From Immersiella caudata (taxonomy: Eukaryota; Ascomycota; Sordariomycetes; Sordariales; Lasiosphaeriaceae): a stretch of 64,000 nucleotides of DNA. Both the position numbers and the translations under genes were made by a program. The notes under the pieces were generated by a model. The model had not been told where the DNA came from and did no database searches. It worked only from the letters and a program-made list of their open reading frames with translations. This document shows, piece by piece, positions 24,001-34,574 of the stretch (positions are counted from its first letter, which is position 1; every line of letters begins with the position of its first letter). The stretch spans positions 6,138,001 to 6,202,000 of the forward strand of contig JAULSU010000002.1 in assembly GCA_030512335.1 (NCBI GenBank). The letters run 5' to 3'.

Positions 24001-24348
24001 TTTCAATGTACCCTCTGCCCGAAGCGCTTTACCCGTGCATACAATATGAGGTCTCATCTGAGGGCACACACAAACGAACGGCCGTTCACTTGCACCGTAT
24101 GCGGAAAGGCATTCGCGAGGCAATGCGACCGTAAAATGCACCAAAACCTTCACTCGGAAGAGAAGAAATTCGTTTGCAAAGGAGACCTGAAGAACGGCGG
24201 CCAATGGGGTTGTGGGAGGCGCTTTGCACGTGTGGGTGCCCTGGGGCGACACTTCAGGTCGGAGGCCGGTCGAATCTGTACCAAACCGCTCCTTGATGAA
24301 GAGATGGTTGAGCAGCAACGAATCTGGGAAGAATCCACCGATGGGTAG
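21016..24348 (+). CDS. NACHT-type NLR with C-terminal Crz1-like C2H2 zinc fingers (one frameshift)
   Basis: Seven exons: 21016-21276, 21357-21380, 21445-21637, 21709-22081, 22140-22724, 22792-23140 and 23205-24348, with good donor and acceptor sites. The N-terminal helical domain has FDDVLMTLD-like helices and FVWGPMKFLIMVASSFADAF, typical of fungal NLRs. The P-loop L-W-I-N-G-K-P-G-A-G-K-S is completed across intron 4; Walker B is TYVILDGIDEC, then GMFIFAKSVLHLL and HGTVRDFL. A first zinc-finger pair (CPMLYCRHFY..., CTFEGCHMATFG) is followed by FQCTLCPKRFTRAYNMRSHL, FTCTVCGKAFARQCDRKMH and WGCGRRFARVGALGRHF, the arrangement of calcineurin-responsive Crz1 factors. Summed exons give 2929 nt, one base too many. 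The frame change lies at 22040-22056, just upstream of the P-loop. About 975 aa if continuous. Confidence 0.85.
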
Positions 24349-24559
24349 GGCTTTAATTTGACTCAAGTTACAGAGAACCCTGGGCTCCCACCTGCTTTAT
24401 TACAGCAGTATCCCGACCTTGCCCAGGTGGATTTCGACGCAATTGTTGGACGACAGCAAGGGGGCACAGATGGGGGGGGAAGCAGGGGCTTTTGAATACG
24501 AGTAGTTTGAATAGTTCAAGTTTGACAGAAGCTCTCCTCTCGCTCACACGTCAGAAGTG

Positions 24560-25290
24560 AGTACCCACCCACTTCTGGCTGGGCGGCGACAAGCTGAATG
24601 CGGTTGCTTGTTGAAGGCCAGAAAACTTGGGAGTCCAGCTGTGCACGACGATGATTGGTTCCCAGTGCCGATATTTTCCAGGGCTGGTGGGGCTAGAGAT
24701 GAAGTCAAACCAACCGCAACAGTGGCTGCAGCAGCTTGAACCTTGAAGGCCAGGAAAACAGCGAGGGTCCAGCGGTACACGATGGTGATTGGTTCCTAGC
24801 GCCGGAAATTTTCAAGGGCTGGTGGGCTGTGCGCCCAGGCACAGGCTGCTCATTGAAGGTGAGAAAACTGCGAGTGTCCAGCTGTGCACGACGATGATTG
24901 GTTCCCAGCGCCCAAACTCTCCAGCTGGTCGGGTGTGAGCCTCCAGGCAGCGGTTGCAGACTGCTCAATTGCAGCCAGAAAGTTTGAAGGTACATTCGCG
25001 CACGATGGCGATTGGCGAGTCCTCACCCTGCATCGCCACACTGGATTCGCCAATACAGCGGCGAAAAACGTCCGAGGGGGGTCAATTGTGCCTGTGCTGC
25101 TCTGGGGCAGTCGAAAAGATTGAGGTCCCATGAGGTGCGATGGTGATTGGTCTTCAGAATAATCGTGAGGCATGCTAGAACCACCCGAGCAGCGTGGCGC
25201 CTCACACCGCCTCACGCCTGTGCTGCTTGGGGGCACTCGAAAAGTTGAGGCTCCTGCGACACACGATGCTAATTGGCTTTCAACAGAGTG
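24560..25290. repeat. Degenerate minisatellite with GATTGG core, about six units
   Basis: GATTGG or AATTGG cores lie at about 24653, 24787, 24896, 25010, 25145 and 25271, a spacing of 109-135 bp. The first three units share GTCCAGC, then a GCACGACGATGATTGGTTCC-like block followed by CAGCGCC and a GGCTGGT tail. Later units are more diverged (GTGCGATGGTGATTGGTC, CACACGATGCTAATTGG). A second shared block upstream of each core contains G-A-A-A-A-(C/G) and GCTGCT elements. GATTGG is the reverse complement of a CCAAT box, but the spacing and decay fit a neutral repeat as well. Confidence 0.7.
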
Positions 25291-25299
25291 ACACATCCA

Positions 25300-26500
25300 C
25301 CCACATAGGCAACTGAGGCACTAAGAAATCAGCAAGGACATTTGAACTGGCACGTGACGGCTCTGCCAGGTGGACCCGATTTGTGGGCCCGCACATTCAG
25401 CCAACCGAGTAATCACTTTCCACGCTCGAATGCAATCCCAACACAACCACAGGAAACCCCGTCTTGAACAGGAACGCGCGTTGACGATTCGAAGAGTGGC
25501 GTTTCTGATCTGACCAGCTGGTAGTACCTACCTCGCTAGATTTTTTTTTTTGTTTTCCCGCCAGTGCAACTCAGATCCACTGATGTTGTGTTGTGCTCAA
25601 CCGGAAAATATGGCAACATGACGACTCCGCACAACATATTGCCCGGACGATAGCTCGCTTCCACGTCGAGCCAAACCCGCACAAACTCCCCCAAGGGTTC
25701 GCCCAACTCGCGAACCACCCAAGCATTCCTATCAGCACGCCAAGACCGATGCCAAACTCGTATAAGCTCTCCCAGCGACGGGCTTAGCGCACTCACGGTC
25801 ACATGTGGAGTCATGATCGGCCTTGGCCATGCTCGACCGCCCGCCTGGACATTGTTTTGGCACCACATCCGGGGAACAGGGCCAGAACTTCATGCTTGGC
25901 CCAACACCAATTCCCGGGACGGTACCTGAAAACTCTACCTGACCTCGTGGCGAGAACGCGTAGATGGGCCCGCAAGCATTCTATTTTTGCGTCACTCTTA
26001 CTCGGTCGCCAATCCAGATCAATTTGGACACTAAGTGTTCGGCTGCAGATGTCAACAACAAATCCTCCGCCGTCCCGCCCTACCCCAGATTCCCTCTCGC
26101 CTTTTGTCTCTCAGCCCGTTCTCGCTCCATAGCTCACCCACCGGCAAATTAACGAGACGCGGTGCTTATTGGCCTCGCCCTCAGCTATTGCCCCGATATA
26201 GCACCCGTCGTCCGTTGAACCAGCCTTGGCGCCCCCGCTGGCTAAATCTTGGACCGCTTCCGCCAACCGGGTGATCTCTCGAGATGACTTGGGATGGAGT
26301 CTGGCTCTGGCCGACAAAAGCTGCCAGGAACGAGCCAGAGCCACCACGTCACTTTGCAAAGGTCGAACGGTCCGGTCGCCTTCGTGTAGGTGGGCGCCGC
26401 AGATTGGATTCAATATGGGAGCGCAGCACGGCAATTTTCACCGTCTGATAAACATCGAGCCCGCACCCAGCCAGGAACCAACCCCTGGATAGGCGAGGAA
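25300..26500. other. Gene-free stretch upstream of the secreted protein gene
   Basis: No coding support on either strand. It contains a 9-10 T tract near 25541 and several CCAAT-like ATTGG motifs, and presumably the long promoter of the gene at 26596. Confidence 0.45.
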
Positions 26501-26508
26501 TTGGTTGC

Positions 26509-26517
26509 TATATAAGG
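26509..26517 (+). promoter_or_regulatory. TATA box
   Basis: TATATAAGG lies 79 bp upstream of the ATG of the secreted Cys-rich protein gene, a normal core-promoter distance for a strongly regulated fungal gene. Confidence 0.55.
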
Positions 26518-26595
26518 TATGCTACTGACAGAACCTGGCCAGCTCGCCCCCGCTCCGCAGTGCCCAGACTCGTGATCTTTCCACCCTCGACAAAC

Positions 26596-27395
26596 ATGAA
26601 GTCCCTGTTCATCCTCACCGGGCTCGCCCTCGGCATCACTGCTGTTGCCGAGCAGCTTGAGCCTCGCCAAGGCCAGGTCTGCCAATGGACCGGCCATTGC
26701 ATCGGTACGCCCTCCCGCGCCAACCATTACTCACCTCCCTTGACTAACACTCTCCAGGTGACCGCTGCCAAACCGAAAACGATTGCGACCACGACTACAT
26801 CTGCCGCAACCAGCGCTGCGCCGCCTTCACCCCCGCCACCACTGCCAGGACCACTGCGCGCACCACCGTCCGCGTAACCACCATCCGCACCACCGTCCGC
26901 GGCGGCGGCGGCGCCACAACCCGCACCATCGCCGGCACCGGCCGTCGCACCACCACCGTCTACGTCACCGCCCCCCGCCCCACCACTGCCCGTCCCGGCC
27001 AACCCCAGCCGCAACCCGCGTGCCAATGGACCGGCCACTGCCTTAACGATCCATGCCAGTCGGAGAACGACTGTGATGGGCAGCTTGCTTGCGTGAACCG
27101 GAGGTGCTCGAATCCGCCGGGTACGATTTTCACCACGACGGTCAGGGGCGTGCAGCCGCAGCCGACGGTGGTGACGAGGATTAGTACGATTCCGAGGCCT
27201 ACGGGAGGCAGCGGGACGCCAAGGTGTGGGGATAATCCGTTGGCCTGCATTGGTAAGTACTCTGCTTCTTGAATGGTAATGTGGCAAGAGGCAAAGGGGA
27301 AAGGGGCTAACTGAAGGATAGGTGTCAGTTGCAGGTCGGATGCGGATTGCGGGTATGATTTGATTGTTTGCAAGAATGGTGTTTGTGGGCTTTGA
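26596..27395 (+). CDS. Secreted Cys-rich protein with three homologous repeats, 225 aa
   Basis: Exons 26596-26704, 26758-27252 and 27322-27395; the frame closes. Met plus a hydrophobic stretch (MKSLFILTGLALGITAVA) is a clear signal peptide, followed by a short L-E-P-R propeptide-like site. Three modules follow. The first two begin CQWTGHC and share C-Q-(T/S)-E-N-D-C-D and C-x-N-x-R-C; the third (CGDNPLACIGVSC, DADCGYDLIVC) is more diverged. Modules one and two are linked by about 65 residues rich in Thr and Arg (T-T-R/T-V repeats) and glycine, probably O-glycosylated. Each intron falls between the first Cys pair and the rest of a module. It is likely extracellular, wall-associated or effector-like; no enzyme motif is visible. 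Confidence 0.85.
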
Positions 27396-27426
27396 GTGAG
27401 ACGAGGACTGGCGCAGGGGGATGAAG

Positions 27427-27471
27427 GGTGGAAGCGGTGGAAGCGGTGGAAGCGGTGGAAGCGATGGAAGA
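27427..27471 (+). repeat. 9-bp tandem repeat, five units
   Basis: GGTGGAAGC is repeated four times perfectly and a fifth time as GATGGAAGA, directly downstream of the stop codon of the Cys-rich gene, hence in its 3' UTR. Confidence 0.9.
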
Positions 27472-27639
27472 GGTGGGACATGATTGGTGAGAGGGACAAT
27501 GTCTCTGTGCATGTACCAAAAAGAAGGCGCATCGCCATGTGAAAATGCAATTGTCATTCTTGCTGTATAAAAGATGGCACCCTGTCTTGCTGGTGTGGGT
27601 TGGAATGATGTCGGGGTGTGCAGGAAGAGCAAAAACTGA

Positions 27640-27728
27640 TTCCCCCACCGGGGTTTGATCCCGGGTCTTCAGAGAGCCTATCGTTGACGACTGAAAATCT
27701 GATATGCTAACCACTACACTATAGGGGA
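27640..27728 (-). tRNA. tRNA-Glu (UUC) with a 17-nt intron
   Basis: Acceptor TCCCCTA pairs with TGGGGGA, discriminator A. D-arm GTGT/GCAT; anticodon stem TCAGA/TCTGA with loop TT-TTC-A-[intron]-C. The intron at 27691-27675 sits after position 37 as expected for nuclear tRNAs. T-stem is CCGGG/CCCGG. The T-loop reads ATCAAAC, with A instead of the usual T at position 54. Confidence 0.85.
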
Positions 27729-28329
27729 TGCCTTTTTTCGATGGAAGGTTTCTTCCGGAGTTGAATAGATCACGGCTGGTTAGGGCTGCCATGTGAAAGG
27801 CAAAGCTTGAGATGGAAGACGGGTGGGGTTGTGGCGTGAAGGTTCCACCCAGTTACCCCTGGGGTTGTCCATGAGATCACACGGGAAGGCTTCGACCGTA
27901 GGTTGAGAAGCAGATTTAGATTGTGGTTTGGGTTGTGAATTTGACTCAGAGTCCTGGACATAAGGTTCAAGAGTTGCCTTGAGGTGAATTGGTTCAGCCA
28001 CACAGAGGGAGACGAGGTAGATTCTGCCCCTGCACATCATGAGCCGGTCGGACGTGAGGAGCACCGTCGTGAAGAATATGGGCTTCACAACTCCAAAGCA
28101 CTTCAGCAAAGGTACAATTTAGTGAAGACAAGAGCGAGCAAAGTGAGATTGTGCGCATGGTTGAGCGCATTGAGGTTGACTTCAGGGGCCCAAGATGCAT
28201 TATGAAACGCGTCGGATACCCAGCGCTCACCCCACGTACGGGTGCTGTTGGTTTTGGCCCTTTGATAAAGCAATAGAGGGTTAAACCATTTTCTTGCTAC
28301 GGTTTGACGGCTTGCCAACTTTTGCTTCC
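27729..28329. other. Intergenic, no gene seen
   Basis: Overlapping short frames without support. Lies between tRNA-Glu and the 3' end of the DUF4360 gene. Confidence 0.4.
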
Positions 28330-29056
28330 TTACTGCGCTCCGCCGCTAATCGGCACCGACTCGGTCGAGCTGCTGGGGACCGGGAGGTCACAACGTCTCC
28401 AGCGGAACGCAACCTTCTCCAGGCGTGTCACAGACAGCGTAGCAATCTCTGTCAAGTTGCTGGGCAGGAAGCGGACCTGGGTGTTGATGTTGAACAAGGC
28501 CTCGGGGCCGCAGCGGGACCATACCGCGGACGCCATGTCGATCTGGTCCTTTTTCAGGATTTCGCCCTCATACGGGCCCTTGATGTCGGTTGTATAATCC
28601 ATCTATTTTCCCGCTTTAATTAGCACCATTCTGTGCAAGGGATGCAGAGACTGAACATGCCTGATCTGCACTCCCCGAAAAGTAGTAGATCGACTTCGCA
28701 GTCCCAACAACTCCCTCTGGAATCGACGCATCGCCCCGGTATTCCGTCTCCGCCAAGGTCACCTGCCAGCCGGAAGAATACTGGAGCTTGATATTGAGCT
28801 GGCAGTTTTTTCGGTACTCAGTTACCGAGATGCTCTTCCCCGTCATGGCTGTGAACGTCGTGTAGTTCATGGTAATTCCTTCGGGGTCGGACGCTGTTGT
28901 CAAGTTCATCGAGCCCGCGGGGCAGCCGGAGCCTGCGAAGATGACACCCGCGAGATGGATCTCTGCAGGGAGCGGCGCGGGATCTTCGCGAGCGATGGGC
29001 GGTGCGGACAACGCGGACGCGATGCCGGCGAGGAAGGGGAGGAGAATTGGGTGCAT
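28330..29056 (-). CDS. Secreted DUF4360 family protein, 222 aa, with a GC-AG intron
   Basis: Exons 29056-28661 and 28602-28330. The N-terminus MHPILLPFLAGIASALSA is a signal peptide. GSGCPAGSMNLT, SVTEYRKNCQLNIKLQYSSG, AETEYRGDASIPEGVVGTAK and IYYFSG, then after the intron VWSRCGPEALFNINTQVRF and FRWRRC, are the conserved blocks and cysteines of DUF4360, a fungal extracellular family of unknown function. Keeping the frame requires the donor CAG|GCATGT, that is a GC-AG intron of 58 nt with branch GTGCTAAT and acceptor AATAG. A GT donor four bases away would put exon 2 in the wrong frame. A TATATA lies about 40 bp upstream of the ATG. Confidence 0.85.
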
Positions 29057-29427
29057 CTTGGGCCGGAGAGGACCACGGTCAGAATTTTTGTGTATATAGG
29101 GGTCGTAGCTAGAGCGTTCCAGCCTCTGTTCTAGCGTCTGCGTCTGGCAAGGAGGGAGATGACGGCGGTCATGGTCATCGCACACTGCATTCCAGGCTTG
29201 ATTTATCTCTCTCTAGGCCTCGAAGGATTCGCCCTCTCCACCGCACCTCTCAACTGCAGTGGGAGTATGCAATGGGAAATAAATGACTACGTTTAGAGCA
29301 AGCTAGTATTACAACACACACTCATTCGCGCTTAAATTAACAGAGTATCATTTCTGCTATGGTTAGGCGTTGGGCGCGTGCATTGTGTAACGTCACGTAT
29401 TTTATATCATTTCAGGGGGATGCCGGG

Positions 29428-29530
29428 CTAGAAGTTGCGAGTGAAGAATGTCACGGTGTCCTGGTTAGGGAAGCCGTAGGCGACCGTGTTGGTGGGGTCT
29501 AGGCAGACTTTGAGCTGAGAAAACGTGAAC
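29428..29530 (-). pseudogene. C-terminal remnant of an unidentified gene
   Basis: On the minus strand a short frame reads FSQLKVCLDPTNTVAYGFPN followed by QDTVTFFTRNF and TAG (29430-29428). It looks like a conserved protein C-terminus of the kind that ends FAD-linked oxidases (L-D-P-T-N-x), but the upstream coding sequence is missing. I cannot name the family with confidence. Confidence 0.35.
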
Positions 29531-30180
29531 AAACGTGGCCGGCTGCAGGGCCACCCTCGCTTCCGGGCTTGAGAAAAAATGTTTTAATTTGTTTACCAAG
29601 CCGGAAAATCTGCCTTTAGTATGTTGCGGCGCAGCGTGCCAAAAATAGTATCTGGCCTGAGCAAAGGCGACAAACCTGATCAAATCCAAAGCAAAGACTC
29701 CCTACCTGACTAGGCCAGCCCTGAACCAAGGCGAGCAGTGCTACGAAGCCGAGGTGTAATGAAGGAAACTTGCTGTGTCCAGGTTTGTCGTAGAAACTCA
29801 CAGCAATTAATACAAACACTTTTCTCATAACAATCCCCGGGGTTCTATGCACGTCCTCAAGCTTTCTCGTATAATTTCTCAGGATACATACGTCCGGTAT
29901 CGATTAGTTTCGGTTATGGTTTTGTGATGTACCCTTCCCTTGCTCTCCCCGAGCCTTAGGTGGCGCTTAGAAAAGAAACGATCTAGGAGACCACGCCGAG
30001 CCCACCGGCTGGAGGATCTAAAGTCCCAAGGTCCGAGAAAACTGGCTGGCGAGTCGTTAGCCAAAATTCCACTCAAGAAATGGGAGCATGACATCCTCAT
30101 TTGCATCCCACTGGAGCTCGTTCGAAAGATGCTCACCAACTTGCCCGCAGCGACCCCTGGCACGAATTTTACCTGGATGC

Positions 30181-30350
30181 CGCCTTGAACCCTGAACGTT
30201 GGCCTGAACCTAAGTGCCACCCTGAACCTTGGACACCACCATAAACCTTGGGTGCCGTTCTAGACATTGGGCACTGGATGGGACTTTAGATGCCGCTCTG
30301 GCCTTTGAACACCGACTTGAGGTTTGGATGCCACCCTGAAGCTTGAGTTG
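30181..30350. repeat. Short degenerate tandem repeat
   Basis: A run of roughly 18-21 bp units of the type (G)CC(A/G)CCCTGAACCTTGG with many substitutions (CTTGAACC, CTGAACGTTGG, CTGAACCTTGG, ATAAACCTTGG, CTGAAGCTTGAG). No coding function seen. Confidence 0.55.
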
Positions 30351-30560
30351 TCGTAGTGGACACTGGAGAGGGAGGGGGAAGGAGCAAAATTGGATCATCT
30401 CATGCCATATGAGCCCCTGACCTGTTCGTGTGCACATAAAGTCCTTCAACATCAATGCCGGCGCCCGCATTTCTACATCCTCCTTCTCCACGCTCCGTGT
30501 GCCCTGTTCCCGCGTTACATCGAGGATGCTCTCATCTCTTTGCCCCGCCCCCTTTATCTC

Positions 30561-32871
30561 TCACCCCCTCAACACCAAACACCCCGCAAAATATCCCTCC
30601 AACCCCGCAAAATCTTCCAACTCCCCCATCCACCCAACATACTGATCCGGCCTCACCGCAACCACACACCCCCTCTCCCTATCAACTCCATAATTTTTAT
30701 ACGCATTCCCATACCCCTCATGATAACTCTCATCATCTACAAACACCTTGTTGTAATCCCACCCCACATGCTCATCAAACGGATGGAGCACCTCCGGGAA
30801 ATCCCTCAGGAGTTCCGTCTCAACCCGCTTCGCAGAGTGAATGGTGAGGACTTCTACCACGGTATCGATTGGTTTACCAGATGGTGTCGCACGGCGGAGG
30901 AAGCTACCCGGAGCATCGAGCTGCGCGCAGAACTTGTCCACTCGTTCCTTCTGCCCAGGGTTGAGAATGTTCCCTGCGAACAAGATAACTCGGAAGCGCC
31001 CGTCTGCTTTGAGCCTCTCTTGGAAGTGCCAAGGTCGAGCGCACGCCTGGTTGAGAACCCGGAAGCTGTTGACGCGCATGCCGACTGGGAGACCACTAGC
31101 GAGTGCCTGCTTCCGCTGGAACTCCTCGGGGGTGATGGCATGCGTAGCGACTAGCTTCTTCGTCTTCTCACTTCCGTCACCTTGCTCGGCGGCATCACCC
31201 GGCTTGACGACGATGCAACTAGGCCCGTAGTTCACGCTCAGCCCGCTGGTGAACATGTTTCCCTTGAGGAAAGCCTCCTTGAACTCTTCCATGCTGACGC
31301 CCTCGGCGTCCATGACGCCCTTGGCTGGACGTCCTGAGAAGAGACGGCTGAACTTTTGGTCGAACTCAATCAGATCCTGTGCGACTCGGCGGCGCTCGCT
31401 CTGGTAGCTGGAGAGAATCTCTCGTTTGCATATGCCCTTTGCGACGAGGCCAACCTTCCAGCCAAGGTTGAATGCGTCTTGCATGGAGACGTTCATGCCC
31501 TGGCCTGCCTTGGGAGAGTGCGTGTGGACGGCGTCAACGGCGAGGAAGACGCGTCTCTCGGCGTCAAAGGAGGTTCCCACGCGTTGGCCAATCTGGTAGG
31601 CTGTCCACCAGTCGCAGTACTCGTAGTTGATCTTGTACGGCGCGAGGATCTTTTGTGCGGCGGAGAAGATGAAGTCGGGTGTGATTTTGGATCTGTCGGC
31701 GCGACCCGAGGCATCAGGGGTGACTTCTTTGAGCTGGATGTACAATCCAACGAGTCGGTTCTCACGGGGGATGACCATGAGGGAGCCGTTGGAGGCGGAG
31801 TGGATGGCGCAGCGCATGCGAATGTCGGCTTGAGAAGTCAGCATCCGGTGAAAGGTGCAGTAAAGGGGTGAATGCAAGGGAAAGTGGTAACCGTAGTGAT
31901 ATCAGAGACTCTTGTCTCAGGAAAAACATCAACCCGACGTCAAGGAAAGAACCAGCCGATGGGGAAAGTGGTAGAAGATGACAGAAGAGAAAAAAAAAAA
32001 ACTCACGAAAGTCGGTAACCGGAATAATATCCATAACCCCCCAGATAAAATCCGTCGCCTCCCCATCCAACTCAAACCCCAACGTCCTCCTCGTCCAGCT
32101 CCTCGCCCCATCACACCCAATAACATACTTGGCATTCACAACCTCGCTCTCCCCCGCCCTCGCCTTACTCTTCCGAATCAAATCCTCCTCATCATCCTCC
32201 ATCCCAAGATTACTCCTAAACAACCCATCCGACGCCTTCACTTTGCTCCCCGACTGCGCTTGCGGCGGCGTCGCCTCCTCGTCGCTCAGAATCCTCAGCT
32301 TCACTTTCACGGGGTATGCCGCATCATCTTCAACCTTGTCCATATCAATCTCCAAACTCTCCGGTAACACCCCTCTCTCAACCTTGATCGTATCCCCGGA
32401 GTACTTCTTGATATTATCCAAGAAAAACCGCTCAATGCGTCCCTGATGCAGGACAATCTGCTGGAATCGTGAGAGTCCTACAATGGTATCAGGGATGCGA
32501 TCAGAGCGACGGATGACGCCGTCGGCGCCGGGATTCCACATGCAGATTTCAATCATGTGGTTGGCTTCTTTCCAGGCGCGGTCGCCGAAGCCGAGGCTGT
32601 CAAAGATTTCGAGGCTGCGGCATTGCAGGCCATCGGCTTGGCCGCAGAAGATTTTGGTGTTGCGCTTGTCGATGATGCGGGTGCGGGGCCATGAGGCTGT
32701 TGTGGGATGTTGGATACTCGAAAATCAGAATGTGGAGTAAGGGGGGGGGGGCTTACCCTGCGGGGCCAGCGCCGATGATGAGTCTGGGTGATGGTTAGAA
32801 TGAGAGAGGTTACAGTGGGGAGGAATAACTTACACGTCCACATTGGACTCGGCGGGTGCGTCTGAAGACAT
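30561..32871 (-). pseudogene. Phenol 2-monooxygenase-like flavoprotein, damaged
   Basis: Exons 32871-32834, 32783-32757, 32696-32007 and 31828-30561. The N-terminus NVDVLIIGAGPAG is a Rossmann FAD site. IIDKRNTKIFCGQADGLQCR, SLEIFDSLGFGDRAW, RFQQIVLHQGRIERFFLDN, YVIGCDGARSWTRR, THSPKAGQGMNVSMQDAFNL and a thioredoxin-like C-terminal domain match class A flavin phenol hydroxylases. Two defects stand out. After G-L-M-A (near 32688) the usual stretch of about ten residues is missing and the reading shifts frame before R-T-R-I-I-D-K. The second FAD motif reads VFLAVDAVHTHSP, where the family has Gly before Asp. An intact gene would hydroxylate phenolics with NADPH and O2; this copy is probably non-functional. 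Confidence 0.8.
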
Positions 32872-34574
32872 GATTGTTTGCAAGTCAACTCTAAAACAAG
32901 AAAAGAGGCCAAATTCTGAGTTGTATTCGTCGAGATCGTGGAAGAGACGGTGACAGAAAACGGGGGGGATAGGACAGCTCGGTTTGGAGAAGTCGGGGGA
33001 AGTTGGGCGCTGAGATTAAGACTCCTCCCTCCCCCACTGTAAAAGTCGCATCCACCGCCAAAGTGGGAATCCCACTGCGGGATGGGAACTCTGCTGCAGC
33101 GTATTGGAGCGCTGTGGGCTGTGGTTGGTTGCCGTCCGGGCCGCGAACAACGGTCAAAAGGAGAAGCAACGGCACCGGGGACATGTTCCCAGGGTTCCGG
33201 GTTTTGTCCTCGAAAGCCGGCCCACCTGCTGCAGCTCGGTAGCATTACCAAACCAACACGGGGGGGTCATTGGTCGGTCGCGGCTGGCCAAGCATCGGGT
33301 CATGAGAGAAAAAGCAAGCAGGAGGCAATGCTACCTCTGGAACACCATCTTAGCCAAGAGGGTGCGGGGTTTGTTTGCTCGCTGCACGAGTCGTACTGCT
33401 TGAAGCACAGTAGCAAGTTGTTGTCTTGCGAGACATATTGTCTCCACGTTTTTTTGGCGAGTTGTTCGTGAGGGTTCGGGACAAACCGGTGGCGTCTTAC
33501 CTCCGCATAGCAGTCCAATCGGGGAGATGCCCGCTGACAGGCCTGAGCTGGTCCCCGGGATCGTGATCCAATCGTTTCCCCGTGTAAACTCTGGCTCCGC
33601 GTTCCTCATCATCCCTTGCCTGAAATATGGCATTCAGGCCCACTTCCAGCAGAGGATGCAATGTTTTCCTGAGGAAGCAAAGATGAACGTTGCGCTTTAA
33701 CGGAACCAATGTCAGGCGGTGATGACAACGCCCGCCATGTCGGAATCCGAGTCGCACTTCAGTCATCGGATCAACACTGACACGAGTTGACGTTCTTCCC
33801 AACGCTGCGGGTCACGACTCGAAGTGAGACACCTCCCGCGAGCAAGGCAAGCAGAGTCGAAACATGTTAAAACCAGTGGCGGTGAGATGAGACTGCCGCG
33901 TGCAGCCGTCTTCCAAGTCAATGATTGCGCCGTTCCATCCGAGTCCAGGAGCCCGTCAGCCATCGGCAGTGACATGTCACTTGCCATCGGAGGCAGTGGC
34001 ATGAAGATTCCTCCGCCAAAAATACCGTTTCATTTTGTTGCTGTTGCTTTATACTGTTACTGAACATCATTGCCCCGGACGGATTTGAGCGTGTTGTAGA
34101 TCTTTGGTGTGGTAGACACTGTTTTGGTGAGCTCTGTCATATTTTGGGTTGCAGCGCTTTGTGAAGGCGAGCAGTTTTCTCAAAATTTTTGTGTTCGACG
34201 GGCACCTTCATCAAGTGAAGGAAGGCGCGTCTGTAAAATGCCGGGATTTCCAGGTTGTGCCACCTTTGCTGTGACGATTGGATCTCAAGGCGAACAACTC
34301 CACGAAACGAGATCTCGCACATTTCGGATACCCGACCACCAAAAATTTTGAGCCAGCAGCTAGCAGCGCGCTAATAAGAGACTGATTTCGACGCCAATAG
34401 GAGAGAGCCCTCGTGGAACCAACGACTTGCGACGCCATGCGCCATGTTTGCTTCTCCCAAACGGAGAAAGCCGCTCCTGTGCCATGGTGTGTGCGTACGA
34501 GCCACTTCATGTTCGAACCTCCATCCCCACAATTTTCCACCACCGACACGTGCACCCCTCAACTGCCAAACGAG
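32872..34574. other. Long gene-free stretch
   Basis: About 1.7 kb without supported coding sequence, rRNA or tRNA. It contains the promoter of the monooxygenase-like gene and several overlapping uninformative frames. Confidence 0.4.

Noticed and set aside
26727..27632. 301-codon open frame on the minus strand
   Set aside because: Opposite the Thr/Arg-rich linker of the Cys-rich gene; poly-Ala/Gly and Pro content reflects that linker, and the sense strand has the signal peptide and introns.
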